64,000 nucleotides of DNA. Origin: Amphiura filiformis. Taxonomy: Eukaryota > Echinodermata > Ophiuroidea > Amphilepidida > Amphiuridae. The notes beneath the pieces are model-generated. The model had not been told where the DNA came from and did no database searches. It worked only from the letters and a program-made list of their open reading frames with translations. Of this stretch, positions 25,773 to 36,744 are shown one piece after another. Numbering within the stretch: the stretch's first letter is position 1; every line of letters starts with the position of its first letter. The position numbers and the translations under genes were made by a program. The stretch is taken from positions 1 through 64,000 of the forward strand of contig NW_027305496.1 of the NCBI RefSeq assembly GCF_039555335.1, written 5' to 3'.

Positions 25773-26543
25773 ATGATGGCTTATTTGAAAGTGAAACGAT
25801 CTGCTCTGACTTTCGGACGTGAACTTGGTGAAGGTGGTTTCAGCACTGTCTACCAAGCAACTTGGAGGCAGTCAATATTGAAACGACAAGAGGTTGCTGT
25901 AAAGAGACTTCTTAAAGTTAATCCAAGTGAGGTTGAAATCATGTCCAAACTTTACCATCCAAATATAGTGAAGCTGTTAGCGGTTGTTGAAGAGAGTCCC
26001 GATTACTTTTTGATCATGGTGCTCTGCACAGGAGGTTCGCTGAGGTCCTATCTAAATCAGCGTCATGGTAAGCGACTGCCATTAGATAAACTCTGTGATT
26101 TAGCAAAGCAGGCTGCGTTACCGCTAAAGTATCTGAGAGAGATGGGGATATTGCACAAAGATGTGAAATCGCCCAACTACTTGATCGCCGATGGAAACGT
26201 CTTAAAGTTGACTGATTTTGGGATAGCGAAGAACCTTAAAGAAACTATGAGTGATGCAACACAATCAGCTTCCTACCCCTGGATGGCCCCTGAACTGATG
26301 AAAGATCTGAAGCTATCGCCTACATATGATATCCACTCCTATGGTGTAGTTGTATGGGAACTTTTGACACTTGAGGTGCCCTTTCAGGGTTTGGAACCAC
26401 AAGTTGTTGTGATGAGAATCTGCGGGGACAATGAGCGTCCACCAATCCCTCCGGACTGCCCTCGGCCAATTGCTGATTTGTTGAGGAAATGTTGGGAAGT
26501 AGACTGGCGCAAGAGACCCAGTATTGATGAGGTCCTCCTTGCG
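25773..26543 (+). CDS. kinase exon of kinase-NHL gene, copy 1
   Basis: Encodes a whole protein kinase domain of the TKL/MLK type (resembling DLK/MLK catalytic domains), expected to be cytosolic and to phosphorylate Ser/Thr. In residues from the first ATG: glycine loop GEGGFSTV 19-26, VAVK with the ATP lysine K44, catalytic loop HKDVKSPN with D130 and N135, DFG 148-150, APE 172-174 and the late arginine R249. All catalytic residues are present. HRD is HKD, and the hinge reads MVLC, where copy 2 has MELC. The exon ends after codon 257 at a GTAAGT donor (26544), in phase 0. Homology with copy 2 begins at ATAC(A/C)TCGATGATGG directly after an AG acceptor (25764), so one or more upstream exons are likely and the first ATG here may be internal. 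I found none. There is no membrane segment. Confidence 0.9.
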
Positions 26544-26588
26544 GTAAGTGAACACCTATGTTGTATGTATGTGTAAGTACTTTCGGTA

Positions 26589-26910
26589 CCCAGCAATCAC
26601 AAAACGGTTTTTTTTACAGGAAACGGTATATTGTTGAGTTATATAAAGGGTATAAAATGTTTTAATAACGTTCCAAAAACATGTTTGAAAACGTATTACA
26701 GATTTTGCAAAAATGATTGCCGAAATATATTTTAAATAACATTTTGACATTATTTTTAAAATGTTGTTGTAGTGTTTTTTCATATAAAATGTTTAAAAAT
26801 GTTTTCATGACCTTTATATATCCCGACATTTAAATGTTTATATTGAAACGTTTTGAATAAAACCAAACACGTTTATATCGTTTTAAAAAACATTCTTGTG
26901 TTTATTGGGA
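26589..26910. mobile_element. CCCAGCAA/AACGTTTT MITE in intron 1
   Basis: Inverted ends CCCAGCAATCACAAAACG and TTGTGTTTATTGGG are flanked by TA. It lies 45 bp after the kinase-exon donor, and copy 2 has no such element in its intron. Confidence 0.7.
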
Positions 26911-27844
26911 TATGGGGTACATGTGGGTGTTATGTGTATATGTGAGTTTGTTACCTTTATTTACCTATACTTATGCTGCTATTTTAATAGTTTTAAGTGG
27001 AAGATATACACGGTAGCGTGCTACTCGAGAATCTAATTTTAATCATGAAAAAAATTCTGAGCACAAATTGTCCTCAATAAAATTGCCAGCCAAAGTCAGT
27101 GCAGTGCATGTTATGATGTGCCCTGAGTAATTTAATTTGATTATTTAAATTCTATTTACAATTTAAAGATTTTCATGAGAGAGATGAGAGATGGGAAACC
27201 CCTTTGCAAGAGTTGGTGTGTAATGACATTTTGGGAATCCCCTCTCATGCAACAAAGTTTAACAGAAAAACAAATCTAATTTTGGATCTTTGGAAATCCA
27301 CAGTTCTCCAGAATGTTCATTGTATTGCACCATTAAGAAAATCCCTGAGCTGTTAATAGCTAGATAGGGAAATTCCAGTTTACCGCTTTGGTATATAAGG
27401 GAGAAGGGATAGTTTCTCTCTATTATGTTTTATCAAAATTTACTCAATTTAGGTAACATTTACGCAATTTGGGTAAATTGTAACCATTTTTTACCCCAAT
27501 AGGAGACTAAAACACCCCCAAAATAGGCTGAATTGACCGCGTGTACATATAGAAGGAAGCATAATACCATATATTAATCTTCTGCTTTCCAGAAGAGCTG
27601 AAAATATACTTTTAAATTTTTACCCAATTTGGGTAATTATTTACACTTTTTGACGAATAAAAAAATTGCTCCACTTTAGAATTCCACATCCACCCGGGTG
27701 ATGATCCATAGGCCTATCACCTAAAAGCAATGGCTTTTTTTCTCCTTGACTATGTGCCCCTGACGGGCCATTTTAGGTCTTAGCACCCCTACTATTCCTT
27801 TTATAATAAATCTTCTCTGATCCAAGGCAAAGGCAGTTAGACAC

Positions 27845-28269
27845 AATTCTCGCTATTCGCAATAAGGGCGCCGCCAGCGGTTTGCGATGTAATCGTGATG
27901 TATCATGGGAAAAGGTCGACATCCAAGTCCGCGCAATACGAATATTACCATGCTATTACATAGGAACACGTGACAATATTTTTTAGTTTGTCAAAATAAA
28001 GGTGTTACACGCGAATCGATACTCAATAATACTTAATAATGTGATTTGAAATGTGCACAATTATTTTTTCTCTATAGATTTGCGTGTAATACCGTTATAT
28101 TGACAAACTAAAAATATTGTCACGTGTTCCTATGTAATAGCATGGTAATAATCGTCTTGCGCGGCCTTGGATGTCGACCTTTTCCCATGATACATCACGA
28201 TTTTCCCATGATACATCACGATTACATCGCAAACCGCTGGCGGCGCCCTTATTGCGAATAGCGAGAATT
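27845..28269. mobile_element. 425-bp foldback in intron 1
   Basis: Arms of about 180 bp start AATTCTCGCTATTCGCAATA and are mirrored at the right end. The right arm carries an extra 19-bp duplication (CCCATGATACATCACGATT twice). The element ends about 95 bp before the acceptor of the NHL exon. Copy 2 lacks it. Confidence 0.85.
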
Positions 28270-28363
28270 AAAAAAAAAGATAACATTAAATATACTAAAT
28301 TATGTAAATCACTATATTATGTGGAAATCTCAACAATAATTTGATCACTGTTTCTGCACACAG

Positions 28364-29284
28364 ATATCTGATACACTAGCTGCAGCAGCATCAGCCAAGG
28401 CAGCTAGACAACGACATATACTTAATGGTCCCTGGATGCTTGAGAGGAAGATTGGTGGGGATGGACCTGGTAAGCTGCAAATGTCACGGGGTATTGCAGT
28501 CAACCATCAAGGAGATGTATGTGTAGCAGATGCGAATGCAGCCAAGGTACAGGTGTACAATCAACAAGGCATGTACAAACTCAGCCTAGATTCCAAGCAC
28601 ATGCATTGGACATACTCCTCTCCTAGAGAAGTCATTGTAAGCTCAGATGGTAGTTTGCATATTTCTGATGAGACACAGTTCATTCAAGTCTATAGTCCCG
28701 ATGGAGTGTATAGAGAAAAGTGGCCTGCAGTGTCACCTCAACACAAATCATCAGCTCATGAGGACACGAGTCTATGTGGTCTAACCATGGATGCTGAGGG
28801 TCAGTTACTGGTAGGAGAAATCAAGAAGAGATACGTCAGCAAACACAAGGGCGATGGTTCACATATTTCAAGCATCAGGGTAGGCATTGAACCAAAGTCA
28901 CTCGCTGTGACATCAGATGATGCAATTATCATAAGTGACTGGCGCGATTTAAGTTCAGTGCATATTGTAGATAGTGCAGGACAATTGTTGCACACTGTCA
29001 ACCATGCAGCTCATGTCCAAAGATGGATGCCTGCAGGAATTGCCTGCATTGAGGACATCATCTGTGTTTGTAACTTTTATAATAAGTACATCCATTGTTT
29101 CTCTGTATCTGGTGAATACCTGGGAGATATCGCCATCAGTGTGCCAGGTAAAGCCAGATGTCTTGCCTTCACAGCAGATGGGAAGCAATTGATGATATCA
29201 TATTCTGGTACCCACTCTTGTGTAGCTGTGTATAAGCTGCAATCATATCATTTTAAAGGGCTGGTTTTGTCATTCAAAATATAA
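28364..29284 (+). CDS. NHL beta-propeller exon of kinase-NHL gene, copy 1
   Basis: The exon starts after the acceptor TTTCTGCACACAG, in phase 0. With the kinase exon it gives a predicted 563-residue protein. About 35 residues of Ala/Arg-rich linker precede a run of NHL-type blades: GIAVNHQGDVCVADANAAKV, VIVSSDGSLHISD, LTMDAEGQLLVGE, SLAVTSDDAIIISDW, GIACIEDIICVCN and CLAFTADGKQLMIS. About six blades are expected to close a propeller, usually a protein- or RNA-binding surface as in TRIM-NHL proteins. The combination suggests a kinase recruited to partners through its propeller, but the substrate is unknown. Exon joining is inferred from splice sites, phase and conservation in copy 2. The C-terminus after YKLQS differs from copy 2, which gains a stop there. 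Confidence 0.85.
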   Translation: MSDTLAAAASAKAARQRHILNGPWMLERKIGGDGPGKLQMSRGIAVNHQGDVCVADANAAKVQVYNQQGMYKLSLDSKHMHWTYSSPREVIVSSDGSLHISDETQFIQVYSPDGVYREKWPAVSPQHKSSAHEDTSLCGLTMDAEGQLLVGEIKKRYVSKHKGDGSHISSIRVGIEPKSLAVTSDDAIIISDWRDLSSVHIVDSAGQLLHTVNHAAHVQRWMPAGIACIEDIICVCNFYNKYIHCFSVSGEYLGDIAISVPGKARCLAFTADGKQLMISYSGTHSCVAVYKLQSYHFKGLVLSFKI

Positions 29285-29380
29285 TCTGATATTTTGGAAA
29301 TTTATTTGTAATGGTGAAATAACTCTTAAAATGATTTCAAATTGTTTTTTCAGCACATATTACTTTGTTGCTTGATAAAA

Positions 29381-29670
29381 ATCCATTTGTAATGACAAAC
29401 TAACCCCATGAGCACTACCTGCCGATCTAACATTGCCTCTGATTGGTCAATTATATGGTATCTTTACTTTATTAATCACCAATCAGAATGGAGCTTTGCA
29501 AATAATTCACCCCAATTTTTGGCGTGGTGAAATTATTCTAACAATGTTGCTGATTGGTCCAATTGATAATGAAAACTTCTTTTTGGCCAATCGGCAGGTA
29601 GTTCTCATTTTGACAAATATTAATGCGTCTTTTAATTTGACATTCATTAATTTGTCATTACATATGGAAT
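29381..29670. mobile_element. 290-bp foldback downstream of copy 1
   Basis: Inverted words ATCCATTTGTAATGACAAA, CACTACCTGCCGAT and CTGATTGGTC recur in mirrored order towards the right end. It lies about 100 bp after the copy 1 stop codon, so it may fall in the 3' UTR. Confidence 0.7.
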
Positions 29671-30027
29671 TTGTATTAATCAAGAAAATAACAAAGCTAA
29701 TGACAAATCAGAACAATTATGGCATGATCAATTATAGTCATTTGTCCAATTTTAAATTTTAAGAGCTTTTTTTACAACTTTTTATTATATCGTTGCCCAT
29801 TTGTCTATGCTGAACCATCTAATTTGACTCATTCATGTTGTATAGAACAATGCAAATGAAAGAAGTTTAACAGTTCATATTATCTTATATATTTATCATT
29901 TATAAAACTCTTCTTACTTTTAATTGTATTGACGAACTTGCTCCAGTATATCTACAAGAACTTTTAAAACTATATTAACCAACTCGAAATTTACATTAAT
30001 CTTCACAATATATTCTGGTTTGTACAA

Positions 30028-30033
30028 TATATT

Positions 30034-30104
<71 letters not shown>

Positions 30105-30107
30105 TGT
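30028..30107. repeat. (TTTA)n microsatellite
   Basis: About 19 units of TTTA/TTAT, 0.75 kb downstream of copy 1. Confidence 0.95.
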
Positions 30108-30325
30108 ATTTTAAATTAAAATAACCGCCCTAGTGTTCGAGAAGGGACTAATACAAATATGTTTTTGCACATTGTATCATGTGCGATCTTTTCAAAAAAG
30201 AAGCATTTAAGACCAAATTGCTACAGAGACTGAACACCTCATGAAAGAAATCAGCTCAACACAAGGGAACACGTGTAACAAGATAATGACGACCTTCAGT
30301 TAACATGATGCGAGTGAATGCACTA

Positions 30326-30538
30326 TACCGTAAAGATTCGCCTAATGGCGCTATGGGCTCCATTGACATAAATGAAATTTTAGGTACAAACTAAAAGTAC
30401 CCTCCCATAAAAATCCTACAAACAAATAAAGGCACGGACCCTTAATTCTTGTTCAGTGGAAAGAGCTCTCTATTTGTACATGAAATTTTCCCCAAGGCAA
30501 AGGAGCCCATGTGCGCCATTAGGCGAATCTTTACGGTA
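30326..30538. mobile_element. 213-bp MITE with 37-bp inverted repeats
   Basis: The ends TACCGTAAAGATTCGCCTAA and their complement extend about 37 bp inward (to GGGCTCC) with little divergence. TA occurs at both borders. No coding sequence. Confidence 0.8.
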
Positions 30539-30544
30539 TGTGTT

Positions 30545-30870
30545 CTCAGCAAACACAATACGTTTTAAACATAATATATTTAGGGTTTTGGTTTTGATAA
30601 AAACGTTTAAAGAACATTAAATGTCGGGTTTTATAAAGGTCATGAAAACGTTTAAACGATTTGTATGAAAAGACACTGTAGCAACATTTTTAAAATGTTG
30701 TCAAAAGATATTGTAAAATAAGTTTTGCAAACATTTCAACACTTACATGTAGCTAGCTAACATCATGTTAGAACATTTTGCAGTAGGGAGTAGTTTTCAA
30801 ACAAATGTTTTTGAATGTTTTGTAATACCCTTTATATACCATCACCCGACATTTAAACATTTAAATTTAA
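30545..30870. mobile_element. CCCAGCAAACAC family, truncated copy
   Basis: It starts TCAGCAAACACAATACGTTTT and carries the internal words of the family (ACATTAAATGTCGGG, CCCTTTATATA..CCCGACATTTAAAC). The right terminus is missing. Confidence 0.65.
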
Positions 30871-31129
30871 TTCATATATGAATATTCTATAGAATTACAA
30901 TCCCGGTTTTTATCCCTGTTCTTTGATATCTATGGTTCAATACAGAGGTACCGCATGAACGTACTAGTGCAGTGCGGTATATTCAAACATTGTTTAAACC
31001 TATTGCTACATGATCACTTCTATGGCAAATCCGTGCACCTCACATATAAATGACACAATTTAAAATCAGCTTACCTTGCCCATTCAAGACCTCCTCAGGT
31101 AAATCCAAACGTGGAACAGGTACTCTTTG

Positions 31130-31530
31130 GCCCGGGGGGGGGCACTCAACACAAATGACCATACGGATATGCTCCCCCGGAAAGACCCCCCTTTTGGGTT
31201 TCGCAGCTCCGAAAGACCCCCTATATTTGACCAAAATACAGCTCCGAAAGACCCTTGATTTTGATAATTTCAGCTCTAAAAGACCCAAAAATTGCTCATT
31301 CCTCATATTTCTTGTTTTTTCAGGCGATTTTCAACCAAAAAGCCAAGAAAGACCCTTGATTTTGACTTTTCGCAGCTCCAAAAGACCCCATTTTACTTGT
31401 TCACAGCCCGGTTCGCAGCTCCGAAAGACCCTTTTACCGGTACGCCATCAGCTCCCAAAGACCCACCACCTCAAAATTCCGGGGGAGCATACCCACCAAA
31501 ATTGTTTGATGTGCCCCCCCCCGGGCTCTT
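31130..31530 (-). repeat. GGGTCTTTCGGAGCTG repeat, copy 2
   Basis: Inverted relative to 6475-6884, with the same internal order from the GGGGGAGCATAC border to GTTGAGTGCCCCCC. The 192-codon + strand frame across it is a translation of the repeat, also seen in the third copy. Confidence 0.85.
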
Positions 31531-31934
31531 TGGTCAAATTGTGGACTCCTGAACAATTCATTGACAGCATTTATACTAAAGCCAAGAAATCGCGGAATTC
31601 GGAGATAAAGCGGAAAACGCATTTCTGAGAAAAAAATAAAAAAATAAGCAAAAATGACCTGGAAAAAGGAAAAAAATACAATTGAAAAGAAATAAATAAA
31701 ATACTAAATGAAATGGGTCTTCAAAATTCATCAAAATAAAGTAAAATCCGTCATAGATTTACCGTACAACGCCCCATTGCAGCCATGATACCCAATTACC
31801 CATCCCAACTTTGCAAATCGCAATGATCGTCACAAGATTCTTGTGAAATTTTATTATGTCAGAAATGTGCTAAAATTACAAAGCGGAGAAAAGCGGAATT
31901 TAGCATTTGTAAAGCAGAAAATTCTTGGCTTTAC

Positions 31935-32252
31935 ATTATACCCACTGATGAGTACTACATCAACACCAAATGGCAATGGCATGTTACACTCAGGCCCATC
32001 GGGAGGCCCATACGTCTCACACAGATGCGATTTTATATGATCGATGCTTTTTGCCTTAAAACACATAAACAAAAGTTGTGGTAAGCAGCCAATAAGAGGC
32101 CAGGCCATGGGCCCTGGTGGGAGATTTCTGACTTGGTTTCGATACATACTTACAATCCATGACAAAACAAGAAAAACAATCAACCCAAGGAGTATTTTAT
32201 AGATATCCAAGCCTCTAGCCATGTAACTGAACAGAGTTTGCAAGTTCGCCAT
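31935..32252 (-). pseudogene. cytochrome P450 (CYP2-like) first exon, orphan
   Basis: 106 codons look like the N-terminus of a microsomal P450. There is a hydrophobic anchor at residues 17-37 (IYKILLGLIVFLVLSWIVSM), a basic stop-transfer stretch (YRNQVR), the proline hinge NLPPGPMAWPLIGCLP (43-58), then ETYGP and a VVLISGYN strand typical of CYP2 proteins. A plausible GTAAAG donor follows N106. A full P450 has about 500 residues. The I-helix, ExxR and heme-Cys motifs are not visible anywhere downstream on this strand. It is either an orphan exon left by a broken or duplicated gene, or exon 1 of a gene whose other exons lie outside the window. A hAT-like MITE lies 50 bp upstream of the ATG. 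Confidence 0.7.
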
Positions 32253-32301
32253 TTTGGTGACTTTAAACTGGACGTACTTAACCTTGGCTTTGACATATAA
32301 T

Positions 32302-32518
32302 CAGTGTCCGAAATAAGGAAAATATGGAGGTTGTCCCGAGGACAACTAAAGCATAATTTCTGCTTGTCCTCAAAACATTTTGGTTGTCCCCAAAATGTGT
32401 CATATTTAAGAGGTAAAATATAGTGGTTGTCCAGAGGATAAGTACATATCTCAATATGGTTGTCCCCAGTGATTTTTGGACAAGAGGACAAGAGGATAAG
32501 TGCTTATTTCGAACACTG
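32302..32518. mobile_element. hAT-type MITE with 8-bp target duplication
   Basis: Inverted ends CAGTGTCCGAAATAAG and CTTATTTCGAACACTG are flanked by a perfect 8-bp direct repeat CATATAAT (32294-32301 and 32519-32526). An 8-bp duplication with CAG/CTG ends is the hallmark of the hAT superfamily. No transposase. Internal GGTTGTCC words repeat several times. Confidence 0.9.
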
Positions 32519-33164
32519 CATATAATTATTTTCTTTGCTATTCATGGCCAGATTTACATCGTTCATTTATTAAACTGACCAAGCATGTTAGAATATTTTC
32601 GGTGTACAAATGCCACAGTTTAGCGCATTTCTGCCTTTACAGAAAACCGCTAACCACTGACGTTAGCCCAACACACACCTTTTTATTTAGCATCACTCAG
32701 TGCTATTGACAGAGCCCGGGAGAGAGGTATGTAAGGCGCAGTACCATAATCTCGTTCTGCAAACATAATAAACAATGTTTATTAAACATCGCAGCCAGAA
32801 TCCGCTTCCCAAGTTTCATACGGAGTTTCATACGGAGACCAAGACTATTTTGCATTTCAAGCTCGAATCTCTTTAGCGCCTTGCCGATTGAGATAACTGG
32901 AATACTATTAAAGTAATTTTATAAACGTAAATATAAATAATGTTAAAACGTATGTTATTTTCCCATAATTATTACAAATTCCAAAATGATTCAAATCAAT
33001 GATAAATTTTATGTGAGATTGTGCATTTTGGGATATTTTCCACACCACAAACTATAAACATGATTTCCCACAGTCGTAATTTCATAAAAGCCAGACAGGC
33101 CGCGACTTTGTTTCCTTTTACGTTCCCCGCATGCAATCACTGAGTGAATTGTGAATAATTAGAG

Positions 33165-34230
33165 GTTAATAACTGCGCATCGGTTATTTGGAGGGCATTG
33201 TGAAAAATCTAAACATTTTGCCTTTGGAACCGAGGAATATCCCGAGGGTGTAGCCCCGAGGATATTCCGAGGTCCAAAGCAAATGTTTAGATTTTTAATG
33301 CCCGATATATCGATGCAAAGTTAAACCTCATTCATAACCGTCACTTTAATCTCTTCACCCTACAAAATAACACAAAATTTTGCTCAAAAGTTTATAAAAA
33401 TAGATGATTTTTACATCTTCCCTTTCAAAAAATCGATCAGGCTAAAACATGACGACCAATAACAAAAGTGCGTATCACAATCTGTGCAAATATGGTAGCG
33501 CGCAATCCAAATACGGCAGCCAGCGCGCGCGCAGTTTGTTCGACGCACAACAACACGCGAACGCCGGTCAATTGTGTGCGACATTGGAACAATTACGCAC
33601 TTTGCGGTCAATTGTGAGATATTAATGACCTCAATTTGCGTTCGCGTTTTCAAAAATAACTAAATGTAATTGGATCGCACACATCGCGTTTATTAATGAG
33701 GTTATGAATAATAATTCATAACCTCATTAATAAACGCGATGCGTGCGATCCAATCATATTTTATTATTTGTGAAAACGCGAACGCAAATCGAGGTCATTA
33801 ATATCTCACAATTGACCGCAAAATGCGTAATTGTTCCAATGTCGCACACAATTGACTTCTGCGTGCGCCGTATTGTGCGTCCAACGAACTGCGCGCGCGC
33901 TGGCTGCCGTATTTGGATTGCGCGCTACCATATTTGCACAGATTCTGATACGCACTTTTGTTATTGGTCGTTTTGTTTTAGCCTGATCGATTTTGGGAAA
34001 GGGAAGATGTAAAAATTGTTTATTTTCACAAACTTTTGAGGAAAATTTTGTGTTATTTTGTCAAGTTAAAAGATCAAAGTGACGGTTATGAATGAGGTTA
34101 ATAACTTTGCATCGGTTATATGTCGGGCATTGTGAAAAATCTAAACATTTTGCTTTGGACCTCGGAATATCCCTCGGGGCTGTGCCCCTCGGGATATTCC
34201 TCGGTTCCAAAGGCAAATGTAAAACCTCTA
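33165..34230. mobile_element. giant foldback element (1.07-kb palindrome)
   Basis: Two arms of about 530 bp mirror each other around 33715. Each outer arm itself folds into a hairpin of about 165 bp (GGAATATCC and GCCCCTCGG words). The arms carry near-identical ~80-codon frames in opposite strands, conserved simply because the arms are copies. The flanks repeat ATTAG on both sides, and a paralogous unoccupied site lies at 34745-34975, showing that the palindrome was inserted. Confidence 0.85.
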
Positions 34231-34744
34231 AATATTAGCTATGACACACTGTAGAAATGACTTACATTTCATTGAATTTATAGTTTTGACTTTAATTAAC
34301 CACATTTTAAAACCAACCTGATTGAGAAGTTTATTTATGATATTGTATGACCATGGGGGGAGGGTATCACGGATCGGAGTGGGGACAAAGTGGCTCTGCT
34401 ACCAGAGATAGTTGACATCATATAGGGTACACACAAATGCATGATATCAGGAGTAACATTTGGCAGGAAAAGTTAATCGAAGTTTACACTGCAGGGATAA
34501 ATTCCAAACTTAGCTCAAATAGCGTTCGAAACTATATACCAATGTATTTTTCTAGTCATACGGACTCAGAAAATGTATAGTTTGATCTATCTAGGATGTA
34601 ACGTTCTAGAGTTATTTCTAAAAGGTCAAAGGTCAAATGTTTGCTAAGGTTCTATAGGGGTCAAAATATAAAAATGCTCCGATTTTGACAAAAGAGGTGT
34701 CAAAATGGTCATAATAATTTAACAATTCAAATTACTTTTATAGG

Positions 34745-34975
34745 AGTTTTATTTTGTGATATTGTCCACACCACAAACTATAAACATGATATTCTATAGC
34801 CGTAATTTCATAAAAGCACATGCAATCACTGAGTTAATTTTGAATAATAATTAGATGTGACACACTTTAAAAATGACTTACATTTCATTGAATTTATTGT
34901 TTTATTAACCACATTTTACAACCTACTTGATTGAGGTAAAATGTATTTATAATAATGTATGAGCACGTCTCCCTC
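34745..34975 (+). repeat. empty-site paralogue of the giant foldback
   Basis: It matches the left flank (about 33035-33160: CCACACCACAAACTATAAAC, ATGCAATCACTGAGT) and continues without interruption into the right flank (GACACACT..AAATGACTTACATTTC). The giant palindrome is absent. Confidence 0.8.
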
Positions 34976-35027
34976 ACTAACGATAGCAACATTTTGTGTT
35001 TGCTGGGATACGAGTATTTATAGTGGC

Positions 35028-35206
35028 ATAAAAGTATTTAATACTTAGCTATCTACTGAAGATAGCAACATAGCTGTATTTAATACTTAGCTATCTACTG
35101 AAGATAGCAATTAACATAACAGTATCTAATACTTAGATATCTACTGAAGATAGCAACATAGTAGTATTTACGAGCGTAATACCAGTTATCTACTGAAGAT
35201 ATCGCG
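35028..35206 (+). repeat. ~58-bp minisatellite
   Basis: Four units contain TAATACTTAGCTATCTACTG and AAGATAGCAACATAG. A single related unit occurs near 4388-4425. Confidence 0.85.
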
Positions 35207-35286
35207 GCTGTTACAATATATATATTGGACATTTTACATGAAAATTTCTCTATTTCATGAAAATTTCTCTACCTAAGTAGATGTAT

Positions 35287-35661
35287 TTAAAGGCTTAATG
35301 TACGATTTCCTTCAAATTTTAAATTTGTCATTATATACTCAAAATGCTGAAATAATACTAGTAATAATTATCGGGAATGGTTTCTGTTAATTTAGAGCTG
35401 AAATAACGAGGTAAAGTGAAAGAAACACTGCTTGTTATTTTGGCCGTTTAACACACAGTTCTATGGGAGGACATAAAGTCATAATTCTAAATTATGACTT
35501 TATGTCGAACTTTGCTCTGTTTACCTGCAAACACAAGAAATTTGGCTGAATCCATTTAGGTGCAAGTTTTGACATGTGTAAACATTACAAATATGCCAAA
35601 AAATCAGGTTTGAAAAAAATTAACCAAATTCATATTATAAGATCGTACATTATGACTTTAA
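35287..35661. mobile_element. TTAA MITE family with TAATGTACGAT ends, copy 3
   Basis: TTAA at both borders, inverted ends AAGGCTTAATGTACGAT and the complement, and the central palindrome ATAAAGTCATAATTCTAAAT. Confidence 0.85.
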
Positions 35662-36247
35662 AAGGGGCTTCAATTTTGTTAATACTGCTGGTTTCTTCGT
35701 TGTTGTTTATTTTTTTATTTTTTTTTTGGCCAAATATTCATTTCAAAAACAGTTAATGATAATTTTAATGACTAAACCTTCATGTAATTTATACACAATT
35801 TCAATTTGTAACACTTTTGCTGGCATCGCTGAATATATGCCTTTTATTGAACACATAGTTGTCTGGATTTTCCCAGCTCATGTCCTATCTATTTTTATCC
35901 ACATACACACCCCACACACCCCACCCCACACACATAACACAACACCCCCCCCACCACCACCACCACCGTCACCAAAGCTCATGGTTATAATAATGGTTAC
36001 AATGACTTGATATAGTACCCATTTTATTATTTATTATTTTATTAATTTATTATTGATTTTTTTAAAGTAAATTTAATGAAATATTTAAAATACTACTTCT
36101 ATATATAAATTCAATAAAAACAAAATATATACTAAATAAAAAAGGAAGTTCAATTTGAAATCACTGGAGCATAAAAAAACAACACAAATATTGCCCGTTA
36201 AAATTTCCCAGCTGACTATACCCAATATTATGGGCTATATATAATAT

Positions 36248-36497
36248 AATAGACTTCCTGGTTCAGTTGCCGATGAACAAGTGTAGCGACAAGTTCACAG
36301 TCATCATGGTGATAGTTCTATTGTGACGACTCAACGATGAAACCACAAGAATATGGCCATTTATGCAGTGTGATTATAATATTATTAAGTAAGTTGAAAC
36401 AATGGGCTATTTCGGTTGAAATCCATACACCCTGTATGGAAGATATGACTTCAATTTCCCACACAGGGAGTGTGAATATCAAATGGGGTTACCTGAA
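36248..36497 (+). repeat. two dispersed repeat fragments
   Basis: 36248-36388 resembles 23487-23655 (TTCCTGGTTCAGTTG, GACAAGTTCACAGTC, ATATGGCCATTTATG). 36404-36497 is a half copy of the CATACACCC foldback seen at 48631-48750 and 55866-56046. Confidence 0.65.
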
Positions 36498-36744
36498 TAA
36501 AAAAATAATCTGTAAAAGTTTCTGAAGTTGTTTAAAAATGGTTCATTAAACCATTTTCATTTCAGATATACCAACAAAATGTATAGAAAACTGAAAGCTT
36601 ATGTCCATCTTTGAGATCATGTCCCCTTGGATTTGCATGGGATTCCTTATGTAGCTTTATGTATGGGTATAATTCCTGGATCTCTTGACATGAACACACA
36701 GTGTTTGGCTTATTCATTGTATGGTTAGTTACAGGTAGCAGAAT

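Noticed and set aside
26313-26596. Minus-strand frames opposite the kinase and NHL exons
   Set aside because: They are shadows of conserved coding sequence on the + strand and recur in both paralogues for that reason.
31050-31628. 192-codon + strand frame
   Set aside because: It is the GGGTCTTTCGGAGCTG repeat read backwards and appears again at 40050-40332; there is no protein motif.
33411-34012. Pair of near-identical ~80-89 codon frames
   Set aside because: Their similarity is fully explained by being on opposite arms of the palindrome; no known domain. Kept only as a note.
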